A DNA stretch of 64,000 nt from Neocallimastix lanati (nom. inval.) (Eukaryota > Neocallimastigomycota > Neocallimastigomycetes > Neocallimastigales > Neocallimastigaceae), in contig JACVTC010000018.1 in assembly GCA_016946835.1 (NCBI GenBank), positions 1,087,501 to 1,151,500 of the forward strand, written 5' to 3'. Numbering within the stretch: position 1 is the stretch's first letter; every line of letters begins with the position of its first letter. Both the position numbers and the translations under genes were made by a program. A model generated the notes under the pieces. The model saw only the letters and a program-made list of their open reading frames with translations. It did no database searches and was not told the DNA's origin. Positions 13,101 to 26,465 of the stretch are shown in pieces.

Positions 13101-14560
13101 GTTTACATTTAGATTATTTTTTAGAGTTAGAAAAACGATAATAAAAAAACATCTTAAGTAGTTCTCTAAAAAGCTCAGTAGATTGTGTAGCTGCTTCCAA
13201 TATCCTTACTTCAGTAGAAGCACTACCTAGGAGATGCTAGAATACAGAAAGTTAGAAGGCTAATAAGCCAGTGGTGGCGCATAACAAGCAAAATGCGGCG
13301 TTTGTGGCTGGTAAATAGGAAACAGCGGATTATAACAGTAATAATAGTGGAACTAAAAAATTTGCTACCCTGTTAAGCAAGCAGATTGAAAAGTTGAAAG
13401 CCATGTTGTTTAGTAGTAGACAACAAATCATATCTCTGCCAGATGTAATGCAAAAAATTTGAGAGAATTGAGGCTGAGCTGATTAACTTTATATTAATTA
13501 TGGACAAATGGTTTGGTAAAGTTGAACAAAGAGTGGCAGAAGATAAAACTAGAAATTAAGTTTGTGTGGCTGAACTTCACAACGTTGAGAAATTCCTGAA
13601 GCCAAAAGAAGTAATAGTGAAAATTGACAAGGCGCGAAGAAAGAACTAGTAAGTAAATTTTCAGTTAAATACCTGTATATAGAAAAAGATATTAAAGATA
13701 ATTTAATTTATGGAAATAACAGAAGTTTTATTGGCATTAACCAAACTACTTTAAGGTTTCTTCTAGAGTAGCAACAACTCGATCATATAATAGAACTACT
13801 GAAGCATGATAGTGTAATTACTATCATTATATGCTACAAAGAACTTTTTATCATGGTATGGATAAATTAGGATTGTCTAGAAGGTAAATATTTCATTCAA
13901 ATTATGGAAAGCTACCAGATTTTCTTAATTTCACTGGAACCTCTACTTTTTAGAAGTCATCTTGAATAGTGATATGGTTAGATTTCTTAACTACAAGTTT
14001 ATTATTGACCAACCTTTGAAGAATAATTCGAACATGCTGTACATGTTCTTTTAAAGTTTTAAAATATAACACTATACTATCTAGGTAAATTTGACAGAAT
14101 TTCTCAATATCCTCATTGAAGAATTCATTTATGAAACTCTAGAATACTGTAATGTATTGGTTAACCCAAAGGGCATTACCGGATACTAAAAGTAGCCAAA
14201 CTTACTATTAAGCGCTGTATTATATTCAATAATTTTTCGTATTCCAATTAGATTGTAAGTAGATTTTTGATCAAGCTTGGAAAAATACTACAGGCCCTTT
14301 CATAGATTCGAGGAATGTATACCACCAAGATAGTCTGTTCAAGGAGAAATCCCCTAACCTACTCTACGGAAATTAAGACCTGCCAGATGAACATCACTGC
14401 TAATGAAGAATTAAATTCAAATAGACTGTCACCTAGTAAAGAGCCACCTGAGCTACTCACTAAACCAATAGATAATAAATTTATTGTAGCAAGCTTAAAC
14501 CAACCCTCCGGTACTACCATTAAAGATCTAGTCTCAGTAACTAAACCTTAAACTCTAAAG
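13100..14560. pseudogene. Scrambled Ty3/gypsy remnants (element L)
   Basis: Pieces from both strands are mixed. On the plus strand, about 13170-13560 resembles the gag of element H (Lys/Ser-rich start, then a coiled segment with IEAEL and a Gly-Lys-Val-Glu stretch). On the minus strand, about 13920-14300 reads as reverse transcriptase (YPVMPFGLTN, then QIYLDSIVLY, where the catalytic YxDD is damaged). On the plus strand, 14315-14551 is homologous to the minus-strand text near 34740-34930 of element I (TKIVCS... then KP-DNK). It has many stops. The opposite orientations mean a rearrangement or nested insertions. Same Ty3 family as I. Confidence 0.65.
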
Positions 14561-14959
14561 GTTTTCCGTAGGGTAATTTTGCAGATTTAATTTAAGGATG
14601 AATTTCATTGGCTAGAGTTTCTCCTTAAAAATTTCTTGAGGATTTTTCTAAAATAGGCACTAATTTAGCCAGAAATAATCTTCTTATGCCACAACAAGCA
14701 AGACAACATTATAGGTAAAATTCGAGAAATCACTGCGTCCTTAGTATCACAGTAAGTACAAAAGACTAATCTCTTCAGAAGACTTAGGCATATATACTTA
14801 AGAAATAATAAAGAAATATCATTCTGCTTGATAAGAAGCTTTCAATGAAAAAATGAAAAAATGACCAACACTTTACTAAACAATAAACCATACGATTCTA
14901 ATAAGTAAATGTTTGAAATCTAAATTTTTTTCTTATTATTAGGTTTTTTCTTTTTAGGG

Positions 14960-17900
14960 GGAATGTTAAAAATAATGATTGGTCATTCCATAAATAATCG
15001 AATATTATTAAGAATACTATGGTTGAACGTCTTGTTTCCAAGTCACCTCCATAATCTGATATATGCTTTAATATTGGGATTATTTGTGAAATTTATACTG
15101 TATTTGTTAGTATCTTTTAAGTATCTTAATATTCTTATTACATTATTCCAATCTTCTATAGTAGTTTCCTTTGCTCTTCTAGCTGCTTTTGATACAGGGA
15201 AGATAATATCGTGCCTAGTACATATACTGAGATATAATAAATTTCAAATTATGCTTCTATATTTTGTTTCATTTACTTTTACCTTCCTAAAATCTTCATT
15301 TTCAATTGGAATCATATTTCTAGGAGATATGAAATTTTTATTATTAAACTTAATATAATTCATCTATATATCTGTATTGATGTAAAAAGTATACATTTTT
15401 ATGTTTTATAAATTTTATTCCGATGATATAATCAGTATTTTTAAAATTTTTCTTAATTAACAATTTTACACTTTCTATTGTTTTCTTTGATTCTGATATT
15501 AAAATATCATCCACATATATTGCTAATATGCTTAAAAGTTTTCCTTTATTAAATTTAATGTACAAACAAGGTTCACTTATAAGTCCTTTATATCAGATTT
15601 TTATTAAATAGCTGTTTAATATGTCATTCCACTTTGCACCACTTTGTTTCAATCCATACATATCGATTGCTTTCATCAATTTCCAAAATTTCTTATTATA
15701 ATCTTCATATCCTTTGAGTCATTTAGTTCTGCATTTAATTAGGCGGCTTTTATATCTATTTGATTTATTTCGAAATTGTTCTGAGTAGCTATCGCAGTAT
15801 AGATTCTTGTCGAATCCTATATTATGATGACTTCAAAGGTTTCTTTATAATCTATGCTGTATTCTTGTGTAAATCCCTATGGTACTAATCTTGATTTTCT
15901 TTTGATTATTTCTCCTTGTTAGTTACGTTTGAGTTTAAAAATCCATCTTGATGATATTAAGTTTGCGTTCTTAGATATTTTATCAATTGTTTCATATACT
16001 GTTATATTTCTCATACTATTGATTTCATTATCGAATGATTTTAACTATTTAGTTTTATTAATTAAATTAAAGATATCATCATAATTATTTGGTTTGTATA
16101 ATTCTTATAACAATTTCGATTTTTTGTTACTTGTATTTACCATGAAATTTTCATCTTTTTTTATTTTTCCTAAATATAGATTCAATGTTGAACAGTTCGT
16201 TATTCATTATGCTATTGATATTTCGTTGTTCATTGTTGTTTGAGTTATTGTTGTTTGAGTAATAGCTGACTGTATTTGAATTATTTTGATCGTTTTAATT
16301 GTTATAAGTGATCATACTGTTGTTTTGATTATTATAAATATTTGTTTTAGTATTTTTGCTGTTGATGGTGTTGTTATTACTGTAATAGTTATTATTTGTG
16401 TTGTTTTAGTATTTTTGCTGTTGATGGTGTTGTTATCACTGTAATTGTTATTATTTGTGTTGTTGATATTATTTTTGTTGTTATTAATATTATTACCTTT
16501 AGATTCTATTTTTTTATTATAATCTTTATTGTTATTATTAATATTTTTAGTATGGTTATTATTGTTATATGTTTTTTTATTTTTTATTTTAATGCTTTTG
16601 CTTGGTATATTATTTTCATTAATTTGAGCATTATTGTCTAATATTTGTATATTATTTGACTTATTATTATATTGATAATACGGATTATTATTGTTAATAT
16701 TTTATTGAAGTCTGTGCCAAGGTTTATATCATATGTGTTACCATGAAAGTAAGTATTATCATTCCTCCTGATTATACTATTTGAAATAAAATTTGAGATA
16801 TCATAATCACAATGGGATAATTACGAATTACCTGGTGTAAAGTTAAAAAATTCAACATTTTTTGATATTATAATTTTATTATTTGTTAAATCAAGAATTT
16901 TGTATGCTGCGGGATTATCAACATACCTCAGGAATATACCAGGTGATGAATTATTTTGAATTTTAAAAAGGAATAATTTTAGAAAGTAATAAAAAACTTT
17001 ACATCCGAAGAACGAATGTTTGGGTAATCAATTTTGTTATTAGTAAATAGTTCATATGGAATTTTATTGCTTATTCCTTTCTGGGGGATTCGATTATGAA
17101 TGTAGATGGAAGTGACTATTGCGTCTTCCCAAAAATCGTAAACTCAATTTTGCATCATTTTTAACATTATTTTGCAGAATTGATTACTGTTTTATTAAAT
17201 CGTTCAATCCTACCATTTTGTTGTTGATGGTAGGAAACAGTGAATTGATGTTGTATTCCCAAGTTAATACAAAATTATTTAAAATTTTGTTGTTATTCAG
17301 TATCATTATTTGTGCAAATATATTGAGTTGTTTTATTATTGATTTTTTATTTTATTTAACCAATTATAGAAATGACAAAAAGTTTTGGATTTATTCGTAA
17401 TAAATAGAACTCATCCAAATTTTGAATTGTCATTCAATATGGTTAAAATATATTTATTGTTATAGATAGAATTTTAGATTTGACCTATAAGTCTTGTATG
17501 TAAAAATTGAAATATGTTTTTTGTTTACTATATGATGATATGAAAGTTTTTTTTAAATTTTGAATAACTACCCATAGAACACATTGAATTTGTTTTGATT
17601 TTTAAAATTTTAATTTTAATGAAATTGATAATGAAATGAACAAATTGACGATGCCATAAATTTAGTTTTTCAATAGATTTCAAATGTATATAATTGACTT
17701 TAACTAAATTATTATTTTGATTGTTGTTATGAAAATTTAATGATTGGTCGAAATCCAAAATTTAAATGTATTTGATTGGTTTAATTTAATTAATAATATT
17801 CTATAATTATGATTATAAATTAAAGTATATGATTTATTATTATTATTATTATTATTATTGAAAATTATTTTGTATCCTTGTGTGAGATTTCCAAATAACA

Positions 17901-19009
17901 ATAAATTATTATTTATTTTTGGTAAGTAGTAAACTTTCGTAATGATTATTTTGTGATTACCAATGTATCCTATAAGGTCTCTTTTAAATTGTGTTTATAT
18001 AATTTGAAAATTAGCTAAAAACTTTTTCAATGCATTTTTGAATATTATAATTAATTTAAATGACTTGTGATATTTATTGATGTGCCAGAGTCTAATATCC
18101 AGGTCATCATTTCTTTTTGCTTATTATTGTCGCTATATTTAATTTAGCTAAATTAATTATTAGATTATCTTGAGAATTGTAATTATTGATGAAAACATTT
18201 GCATAGCTAGTGTCATACTTTTCTTTTTCCATGAAATTTGTATAATTTCTATTTTTATGTTTTTTTTTAAAATTATTTCTTCTGCGTTTGAAAATTTTTC
18301 TTAATATAGAGTTTGATGAGATAATTTCAGGCAATACATCATTAACATATTCAATGCATTTGATCCAGTCATTTTTGAATTGAAATATATTTATCCAATG
18401 GAGTTCTTCTTTTAAGGATATCCACTTTGACACTTGGTTCAATGTCATTATCTTTTCTCAAGTTTATCAATAGTATTTTAGAGTTCAGCAATAAAAATAT
18501 TGATATCCACTTTTGGATTATACTTTAAATTATCAAGCTTATTTTTAAGTTCTAATTTAGGTGTATTAATGTTTTTGGTAAAAATTCTTTTTAGGATTCT
18601 CCATAATTCAAAAGCTGTTTTGTTTGATCCTTGTATAATATCTTGAGTCTTTTCTCCAAGGCTGCTTAAGATAATCCATTTTGTTGTAATATCATTATTG
18701 ATATCGATTACATTGATGTTTTTATCATACACCAATGTGTCATCAAATTTATCTTCAATATACTTGGATAGATCATCTTGTATGTCTCTTTTCCTTATCA
18801 TTTTAACCTTTTTTTTAGTGATATAACCAACAATGTTGTTAATTGACAATAGATGAAGGATTTTGGTTCCCATCTATTATAGTTTTCAGTATTTAATTCA
18901 ATACTCTTTTAAAATTTTCAGAATAATTACATTTAATTGTTGGCCTGATGTCGATGGGTTTCTCAATAGTAATTACTTAATTTCTATTAGTTCTTCTTGT
19001 ATTAGCCAT
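14960..19009 (-). pseudogene. Ty1/copia remnant (element F), gag-pol
   Basis: Read 5' to 3' on the minus strand. The gag starts at 19009 and runs to about 18107, alignable with the gag of element D (RKRDIQDDLSKYIEDKFD, then a LGEKT motif). The protease has WILDSGTS near 18090. The preintegrase segment LNLWHRQFVHF is at about 17655. An Asn-rich stretch (16100-16700) follows integrase. RT has YVDDILIS near 15510. The RNase-H-proximal text CTRHDI is near 15210 and resembles CTRPDI of D. Stops and frameshifts occur throughout. It is an older and more diverged copy than D and E. Long plus-strand frames in this interval (for example 16396-16641) are shadows. Confidence 0.85.
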
Positions 19010-19049
19010 TGTTGAAAGTTTTAAACGAATTAATTTATTTTATTAATAA

Positions 19050-20480
19050 TTTGTTAATATTTTATATTATAAGAATATTTAAAATATAATTGAAAAGGGA
19101 TATATTACATGTTTCTATGTATATTTATACAAATTTAATACATTAATTAAAAATTTATTCTATTTTGATCAAATAAACTAAAATTGAAATATATTTAGTT
19201 TAATATTTCTATGAAGATTTATAATAAATTTAATAATATATATTTTTAATAATTGATTAAGTTATATTTATCACTTAATATAAAGGGTTATAAAATAATA
19301 TATTTCAGCAGTATGATTGGTTTCTATTTTTATCTTTTATTTTTAATGTAATATTTTTCATTATGTCATTTAATATTAATTTTAATTAAAATTAATATTA
19401 TTGGTCTTATATGTTTGGAAAAGTATTTATACTTGCTTTATATTTATTAATATTGAAGTTGAATCTATTTGTTTTTTGAGCGATAGTTTTAATTTATTAT
19501 ATGTTGCAAATATTTATATTTTGATTGTTAATAATTAACAATAGTATTTTCAGTTCAAATTAATTATTTGACTGACAATATAATTTTTCAGTTCAAATTA
19601 TAATTTGACTGACTATATTATTAAATATTAATTAAAACTCTATTCTATTTTGATTAAATAAATTCAAATTGAAATTTTGTTTAATATTTTTATTAAGATT
19701 TATTATAAACTTTAATAATATATATTTTTGATAATTGGTTAAGTTATATTTATTATTTAATATAAAGTGTTATAAAAATAATATATTTCAGCAGTATGAT
19801 TAATTTCTATTTTTATCTTTTATTTTTAATGTAATATTTTTCATCATGTAATTTGATATTAATTTTAATTAAACATTGATATTATTGGTTTTTTATGTTT
19901 GAAAAAGTATTTATACTTGCTTTATATTTATTAATATTGAAGTTGAATCTATTTGTTTTTTGAGTGATAGTTTTAATTTATTAATATATTGTATGATATA
20001 AATATTTATATCTTGATTGTTAATAATTAGCAATAGTATTTTCAATTCAAATTAATTATTTGACTGACTATTTTATTTTATTTTTTTTTTTATTTTATTT
20101 CAAGATAAAATCTGATTAATTATATTATTTTTTCAGTTCAAGTTATAATTTGACTGACTATAACATATATATATTATTTACAATGAATTATAATATTATT
20201 AAATTGTATTAATCCTCATAAATTTATTTTAAAATATTTCTAATAACATATTTTATTTCTGTTATTATGAAAATGATTAATTATAAAGATCATAATTAAT
20301 AGTATTATTTCTTTACTAATTCAAAGTTAGATATTTTTATTGATAAATATAAATAATGATATTGAATATTAAAATTAAAAAAGTGTTAATTCAATTTATT
20401 TATAAGATGAATATATTTATATATATTAATTATATAAATTTTAACTTAACTTATGATTGAGTTCAGTTGTAGGCTGAGAC
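19050..20480 (-). repeat. Duplicated copia leader/LTR region upstream of element F
   Basis: Two segments of about 480-500 bp (roughly 19140-19620 and 19640-20160) repeat each other in order, including cagcagtatgatt, tatttatacttgctttat and the motif cagttcaaat...tttgactgac. The leader of D and E has comparable cagt/actg repeats (28610-28700 and 38950-39060). At about 20455-20490 a segment containing gctgagactctttattaa resembles the LTR of copia E read on the minus strand, so F's 5' LTR probably lies around here. Exact ends cannot be fixed. Confidence 0.65.
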
Positions 20481-20689
20481 TCTTTATTAAATACCAAAAG
20501 AAATATTAAGAAAATTAGATATATTTTTTAATATAACATATTTATATATAATATTTAATATTTAATTTTATTTATCTTTATATTTTTTATAATTACAAAA
20601 GTATATGTTTTATTAAAGTTACATTTTATTTCTTTTATATATTTTATTTAAATATAATAATATTTTGATTGGGTAAATTATATTAAAGT

Positions 20690-20850
20690 CATTATTAAAT
20701 ATTTATTTTTTTATATTCTAACAATTTCGCATATCCGAAGTTTTATTTATTAATAATTTAATTATAAAACATTATTTAAATTAAAAATTTAAAATTTTTG
20801 ATAGTTCCGATTTTTAATTAATAAAAATTTTGTACTTTACCAAATAAAGG
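20690..20850 (+). repeat. LTR fragment of Ty3 element G
   Basis: This stretch, with aatttcgcatatccgaa and then a run ending tttaccaaataaa, is matched in inverted orientation at 24130-24290 with few differences. It precedes the gag fragment of element G, and its inverted partner precedes the gag of element H, so both are read as 5' LTR parts. Confidence 0.7.
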
Positions 20851-22215
20851 AGTTCAAAAGCTATCATATTTTAGAGGAGGTAAAGACAGCCATGCTCAAA
20901 CTTAGGTATGAATGGGGCAAGGCCTACGAATACCTATCAGAATTCAACCGATTAAGTAGAATACTTCAACTCTTGAAACTTAAAGATTACTACTAATACA
21001 ACAAGTAAGACTTTCGGTTCGAGAAGTCTTTTATGATCTAGCTGCCAAGAAACAAACCTTAGTAGATTATTTTACATGTTTAAAAAGATGTGATACATTC
21101 TCTGAGGATTACAAAGACGAATACCTGGAAAGATATGAATATAACCGCGAGAGGAAAATAGCCATCATGGCCCTACTAGGAATGATGGACCCTCGAAGAC
21201 CCTCCAAAGATATCGAAGCCAAGAGAAGGAGGAACAGGGACAATTGCCGAGGCAATATAAGAGATTTCATTAGAAGAGAGTCTACTAAGCAAAATAATTA
21301 TGACAATAACCACAACGGTGGTAAAGATGTTGATACGAGACCAAGCGAAAGACAAAACTACTATAAGGACTTCCGTACAAGCAGCAATAATTCAATTCCT
21401 AAGTCAGTACTCCTGATGCAAGATGGGTCTGAGTACGAAGAATTTGTGCCTGAGGCTAAAATAAGTAACCTTCGTACCAAAGAGAGGTTCCAAGATTTAA
21501 ATGTGCTGTACGACACTGGATCACAGATCAACATAATCCATCCATAGTTAGCTAAGGAGATGGGAATCAAGAGAGAAGAACGATCTCTGATATTTACTAC
21601 TGCCACTGGCAAAGTGCTGATACCGCAAGAAACAGAGGAGTTCCAGATAAAAGTCAGGCTGGTCGAAGAGCTTACTGGTAAAGTCAAATGGTATGACTTT
21701 ACCAGTACTCTAGATGTAGGCTAGCCGAGGCTATGCCCAGAACAATTATATTGGGTTCAAGATTCATGAATATACACCTAATTTATAGGATGATTGACGT
21801 CCATGATAAACAACCTAAAGTATACAAGATTGACGGCGAAAGGCCAGGGTTACCAGATGTAGATTAACCAGGTTAATGTGATGGAGAAAATATCTAAAAA
21901 TAATTTAGACACACATAATGAGTACCCATCTCCCATTATGATCATAACAGATATAACTGTTAAGTGTGATATACTGGCATACTAGTACAGCGTCGCCCCT
22001 CCACACGTCCTTACACAATTCTACTTGGAGTTAACTATAAAAAAGTACTGACTGTTCAAGGTAATAGGTGTCGATGAAGAAAAGAAGAATTACAAGTTAG
22101 ATATTAGTCGCTCACCATTCCCGAACATTTACCCAGTATTCCACGTAAGCAAGCTAGAACCTTACTACAAGATACCCAAGACACTAGTACAGGCTCTTAC
22201 TGATAATTTGTTAAG
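20850..22215 (+). pseudogene. Ty3/gypsy remnant (element G): gag, protease, pol C-terminus
   Basis: Fragment of gag from about 20870 (EEVKTAMLKLRYEWGKAYEY), alignable with the minus-strand gag of element H. An open stretch at 21167-21547 carries the retropepsin motif VLYDTGSQ, a canonical D-T-G. A TAG at 21547 follows and the protease continues to about 21720. RT, RNase H and most of integrase are missing. Near 22110-22180 the typical Ty3 pol end PVFHVSKLEPYY appears. It is an internally deleted, dead copy with somewhat higher GC than surrounding DNA. Confidence 0.8.
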
Positions 22216-22800
22216 ATTTTAATAATAATATAATAATTTTAAATAAGAAATATATTAATAAGTATTTTTATTATAAAAGTAATATATTATTTAATAACAA
22301 ATAATTTAATTTTAGTTTGAAATGGAATATAGGAAAGTTCCATGTATTAAAAAAGAAGAAAAATAATTTAATTTATAGTTAAGTTATTTGTTATTGTTAA
22401 GACCAAATTAACAATATTTGCTTCTTCTTTAACAACAGTTAGTAAAGTTAGAATATTGGTTTAATAGTCAGTTATTTTGACCATGATCAATGCTTCATGG
22501 GTTTGACTCACACCTAAATCCATTTTAACAAATTAATTATTTTATTAATTATTAATAATAACTCGGTTAAAAATATAAATCGTGCAAACCTTACGAATGA
22601 AAATATTTTTCTTCAAGCTTTAATTAAATAATTAACTAACTTGTTAAAAAGTAATTCGAAATATTACGACAATTAATTAATAATAAAACTAATTTTTAAT
22701 TTTTAAATATTAGTTAAACTTATTTCTATATAAACAAATTTCACATTACTTTTTCCTTTTAAATTGCACCTACCTGTCATGTCAAAACAATCCCTTCAAA
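22215..22800. other. AT-rich spacer between inverted Ty3 remnants
   Basis: No gene recognised. It may contain a decayed 3' LTR of element G. A gttaagaccaaatta string near 22398 recurs near 63313, the only hint of a shared repeat. Confidence 0.45.
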
Positions 22801-24130
22801 CAGTCACAACGGAAGCATCAATTCCTTCTTAGTTAATTGTTACATCATTCTTGTAATCTGCAGGGAAAGTGTCACATCTTCTTAAACAGGTTACATAACC
22901 TTCTAACGTTTGCTTCTCAACAGCTAGGTCATAAAAAACTTTCCGAACCGAAAGGTCTCACTTGTTGTACTAATAATAGTCTTTTAGTTTCATCGGAAAG
23001 CTGTAGTATTCCGCTTAATCTGTTGAACTCTGAGAGGTATTCATAGGTTTTACCCTATTTGTGCCTAAGTTTTAGCATAGCAGTTTTTACCTCTTCTAAA
23101 GTTCGTTCGCTTTTGAAACTCTTGTAATAACCTATCCATCAATCTTTTTAGTTGCGGGTCATCCCTTTATTTGAATATTTCATCCATCTGTACCACTTTT
23201 TAGCTGTTCCCTGTAAGTGGTCCTCAATGAAATACAACATTGCCGTGGGTTCTGTTTGGTAGTACTTCTGATGACTACCAAAGAACCCTTTTAATCTATC
23301 AATAAATGATTCCACATCCCCTGTTTCACCATTGAACATTGGGATATCTCTTTCGTACTCACCAAAACGTTGGTCTACGGCTGAGATAAAACTGCTAATT
23401 TCAGCCTCGATCTTCGCAAATCTATTGTCGCTTTGAGTTTGCATCACTTCTATCCTAGATACCAATCAGCATATTTCAAAATTCCTCCATTTGCTTATTC
23501 AGTAAGGCAGCAAATTCCATAGCTCCATCACTGTTATTCTTACTTGAACTCTCGCCCTAGGTAGTTCCTGGCTTCTGGGTTGCCGGCTTCGAGTTTACTA
23601 GCATCAGATTTACTAGTTTCAGTTTTACTAGTTTCAGGCACCGCAGCTGGTTTGGGTTTCTATGTAACTGGCTTCTCAGGAGTACTGGTAGTTTTCCTAT
23701 CTCCTGTATTCTGGCATCGAGCTGGAGGAGCTTCAACATACGTAGGACTATTTTCTGCGACCACACTATTCACCGAACTTTTTAAAGAACCACTTCTTGT
23801 GGTTTTTCTAGTGTTATCGGGTGCTTTGGTGTTTTTTTTCTTTTTATCTATTTACTTTTGTTATTAATTTATTTGTTTTATAATTTTATATCCCTTAATT
23901 AAAATTTATTTAAATTATTATTAGTCCGTTCACTTATTTAAATTTATTTAATTGATAATTATCCGTTCACTTAATTTTTTAAAGTTTTAGAAATAAAAAA
24001 TTATAAAATAAAATAAAAAATAAAAATTTTTTGAAAAATTAAATATATAAAAATTAATAATTTAAATATATTATTATAAAAATTTTACTTTTGCTTCCCG
24101 AGTCTCTATAAATATAATTTTATATAAAAA
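22800..24130 (-). pseudogene. Ty3/gypsy gag remnant (element H)
   Basis: Minus-strand gag. A Ser/Thr/Pro/Lys-rich N-terminal part (23870-23530) contains repeated ETSK/SK units. The retrotransposon gag domain is open at 23148-23465 (FNGETGDVESF, then YFIEDHLQGTAKKWY). It continues with breaks to about 22850 (AMLKLRHKWGKTYEYLS), where it overlaps the text retained in element G. Nothing beyond gag remains. Stops occur near 23520 and 23150. Plus-strand frames at 22837-23046 and 23580-23867 are shadows. Confidence 0.8.
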
Positions 24131-24290
24131 ATGACAACCCAGATAGTAAAAGAGATTTTTATTTGGTAAAAGTATAAAATTTTTATTAATTAAAAATCGG
24201 TACTACAGAAAATTTTAAATTTTTAATATAAATAATGTTTTATAATTAAATTATTAATAAATAAAAATTCGTACATGCGAAATTTTTATA
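24130..24290 (-). repeat. LTR fragment of Ty3 element H
   Basis: Inverted counterpart of 20690-20850, lying just upstream of the minus-strand gag H. Confidence 0.7.
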
Positions 24291-25027
24291 AAATTAAATT
24301 TTTAAATTTTGATCAAAATTTTAATTTAAAGCCGAAAATTGGTGAGTGTGCATTACATAAATTTGTATTTTGTTGTATGGATTAAATATTTTTAATTTTG
24401 AGCCACTTAATTTTATTAAAATTTTAATGAATAATAATTAATTAATTAATTAAATAAAATTACAATTCTCAAAAATTTTCAAACACGTAATCTTACGTGG
24501 GGCGTATATCTAATTGTATCATAATTTTGTGGCTTTTTTCTACAATTTTTAAAAAGCCATATATTCACAATATGGCATGAATAATTATTGTAGTGATATT
24601 TTATGAAGTAAATTTATAAGCCACCAAGAATTTTGTGAAATTCAACTGGACGAAATTCAACTTTTGGCGAAATACAACACTTCAATAAATAATAATTAGG
24701 TTAGGTATTTCTATTTAACATTAAAAAATAAAATAAAAATAATAAGAAAAATTTTTTTTTTAAACATTAAAAAATAAAATAAAAATAAATAAAAATTTAT
24801 TTTTAAGAATTAAAAATAAAAAAATAAAATAAAAATAAAAAAAAATAAAAATAAAGAAATAAAATAGTAAATAAAAAAATAATAAACAATTAATAATTAA
24901 ATAATTATTTAAATAATTATATAATTAATTAAAAAAAGGTTTATTATTTTAAATATTAAAAAAAAAAGTTTCAAAGCATTTAAAAGTATATTTATTAAAA
25001 TATTTTATTGAAAAATTTTAATTATCA

Positions 25028-26465
25028 ATGGAAGACAATATAGAAATTGAAATAAGTGAAACAAATCGAGGAAATGAACAAATTATTATTAATAAAAAAC
25101 ACAAATTTAATTTTTCATTTCAAAGGAAAGATAAATCAAAAATTTATAGATGCACTGAATATAAGATTTTAAATAAATGTAAATCTTTAATTATTTTAAA
25201 TAATAAAAAGGAGGTTTCAAAATATGAAAGTTTACATAACCATCTAGAAAAAGAAATTGATGTGTCTATATCAGTAAAAAAGCATAAAATTAAGGAAGAA
25301 ATTTAGAAAAATTCAATTCCTATGGATATAAAACCTAAACATATATTTAATGCCGTTTCTCAAGAAATGGGACTTATATGTCCCGAATATAGTACAATTA
25401 GATCCCAAATAATAAGAAATATAAATAAACAATTTTCTCCAAACATAAAAAGTTTTGATGATATTCCCATTGAATCAAAATATTATAAAACGAAAAGAAA
25501 TGAAAATTTAATGATATTTAAAAATACTGATCTAATAATCTTTCAATAACTATTCCAAGCATATTTATTTTCGAATTATCATAAAAATATATTTGCGGAC
25601 GGTACATTTTATGCAGCACCGAAATTTAGTTATCAGTTATTTATAACAAGAACTTATTTTGGGGAATTTAATATGTTTTACACTACTTCCATTTCTATAT
25701 TAAAAAATAAAAAACAATCTACATATGAAACATTATTTAAAGAAATAAAAAAAAATGCAAATAAATTTAGGAGTAATACATTAATTACTACAATTAATTT
25801 TCATTGTGATTTTGAACAAGGTATATCTAATGCCGCAAAAAAAATTTTACCCAATATAAATATTAAATATTGTGCTTGGCATTAATAAAAGATCATTAGA
25901 AAAACAAAAAAATATATTATGTTATCATGAAGTGAAGAATAATAATGTTGTATATATTTATTATAAAGCTATTTCGAACTTACCGTTTATAAACCCTAAC
26001 TATATATTTGATATTTATATTATAATAAAAAGAATTTGTCAAAAAAAAAAGTATAATAATTTTCTACAATTTTTAGAATATTTTAATAAAAATTATTTAC
26101 TTAAATATAATGTTAATAATTGGAATTATTATAAAAATATAGAGCATTTAACAAACAATGCATCAGAATCTTATAATAGCTACTTAAGTAATATATTTCC
26201 AAATAAACCTTTATTTTATAAATTAATATATATATTAAAAGAAGAAGAAAACTTATCTTATAATGATTACCAAAGGAGAACTAAAGGAAATTGGAAAAAA
26301 AAGCAAAAAATATTTAGTGCAACTGATGAAATTAAAATTTTAATTGAAAATTACAAAAGTAAGGAAATAAATTTATTTTATAATGGATGCAACAGAAATG
26401 AATTAGTTAAATTATGGAAAGATTGTTTAATTGATTTAAACGATATAAATATTAATTTAAAATAA
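25028..26465 (+). pseudogene. MULE transposase with N-terminal FLYWCH-like zinc finger, broken
   Basis: Transposase for cut-and-paste movement of the surrounding element. The N-terminal 90 residues look like a FLYWCH/GCM-type finger (YRCTEYK, a second Cys in NKCKSL, then LHNHLEKE). The MULE catalytic core follows: FADGTF near 25595 (first Asp), DFEQGISNA near 25808 (second Asp), and YCAWH near 25870 (CxxH). The C-terminal part is open from 25872 to 26465 and contains the NNASESYNSYL motif. Breaks: in-frame TAG 25304, in-frame TAA 25547, and a frameshift near 25885 just after CAWH. With those repaired in thought it would be about 480 residues. It is not functional as it stands. Confidence 0.8.

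Noticed and set aside
14963-15358. 131-codon plus-strand frame with hydrophobic segments
   Set aside because: The minus strand here encodes copia RT/RNase H text (CTRHDI...), so the plus frame is a shadow.
16396-16641. Open frame rich in Ile/Val/Phe that looks like a membrane protein
   Set aside because: It is the opposite strand of an Asn-rich linker in copia remnant F. The hydrophobic look comes from Asn codons read backwards.
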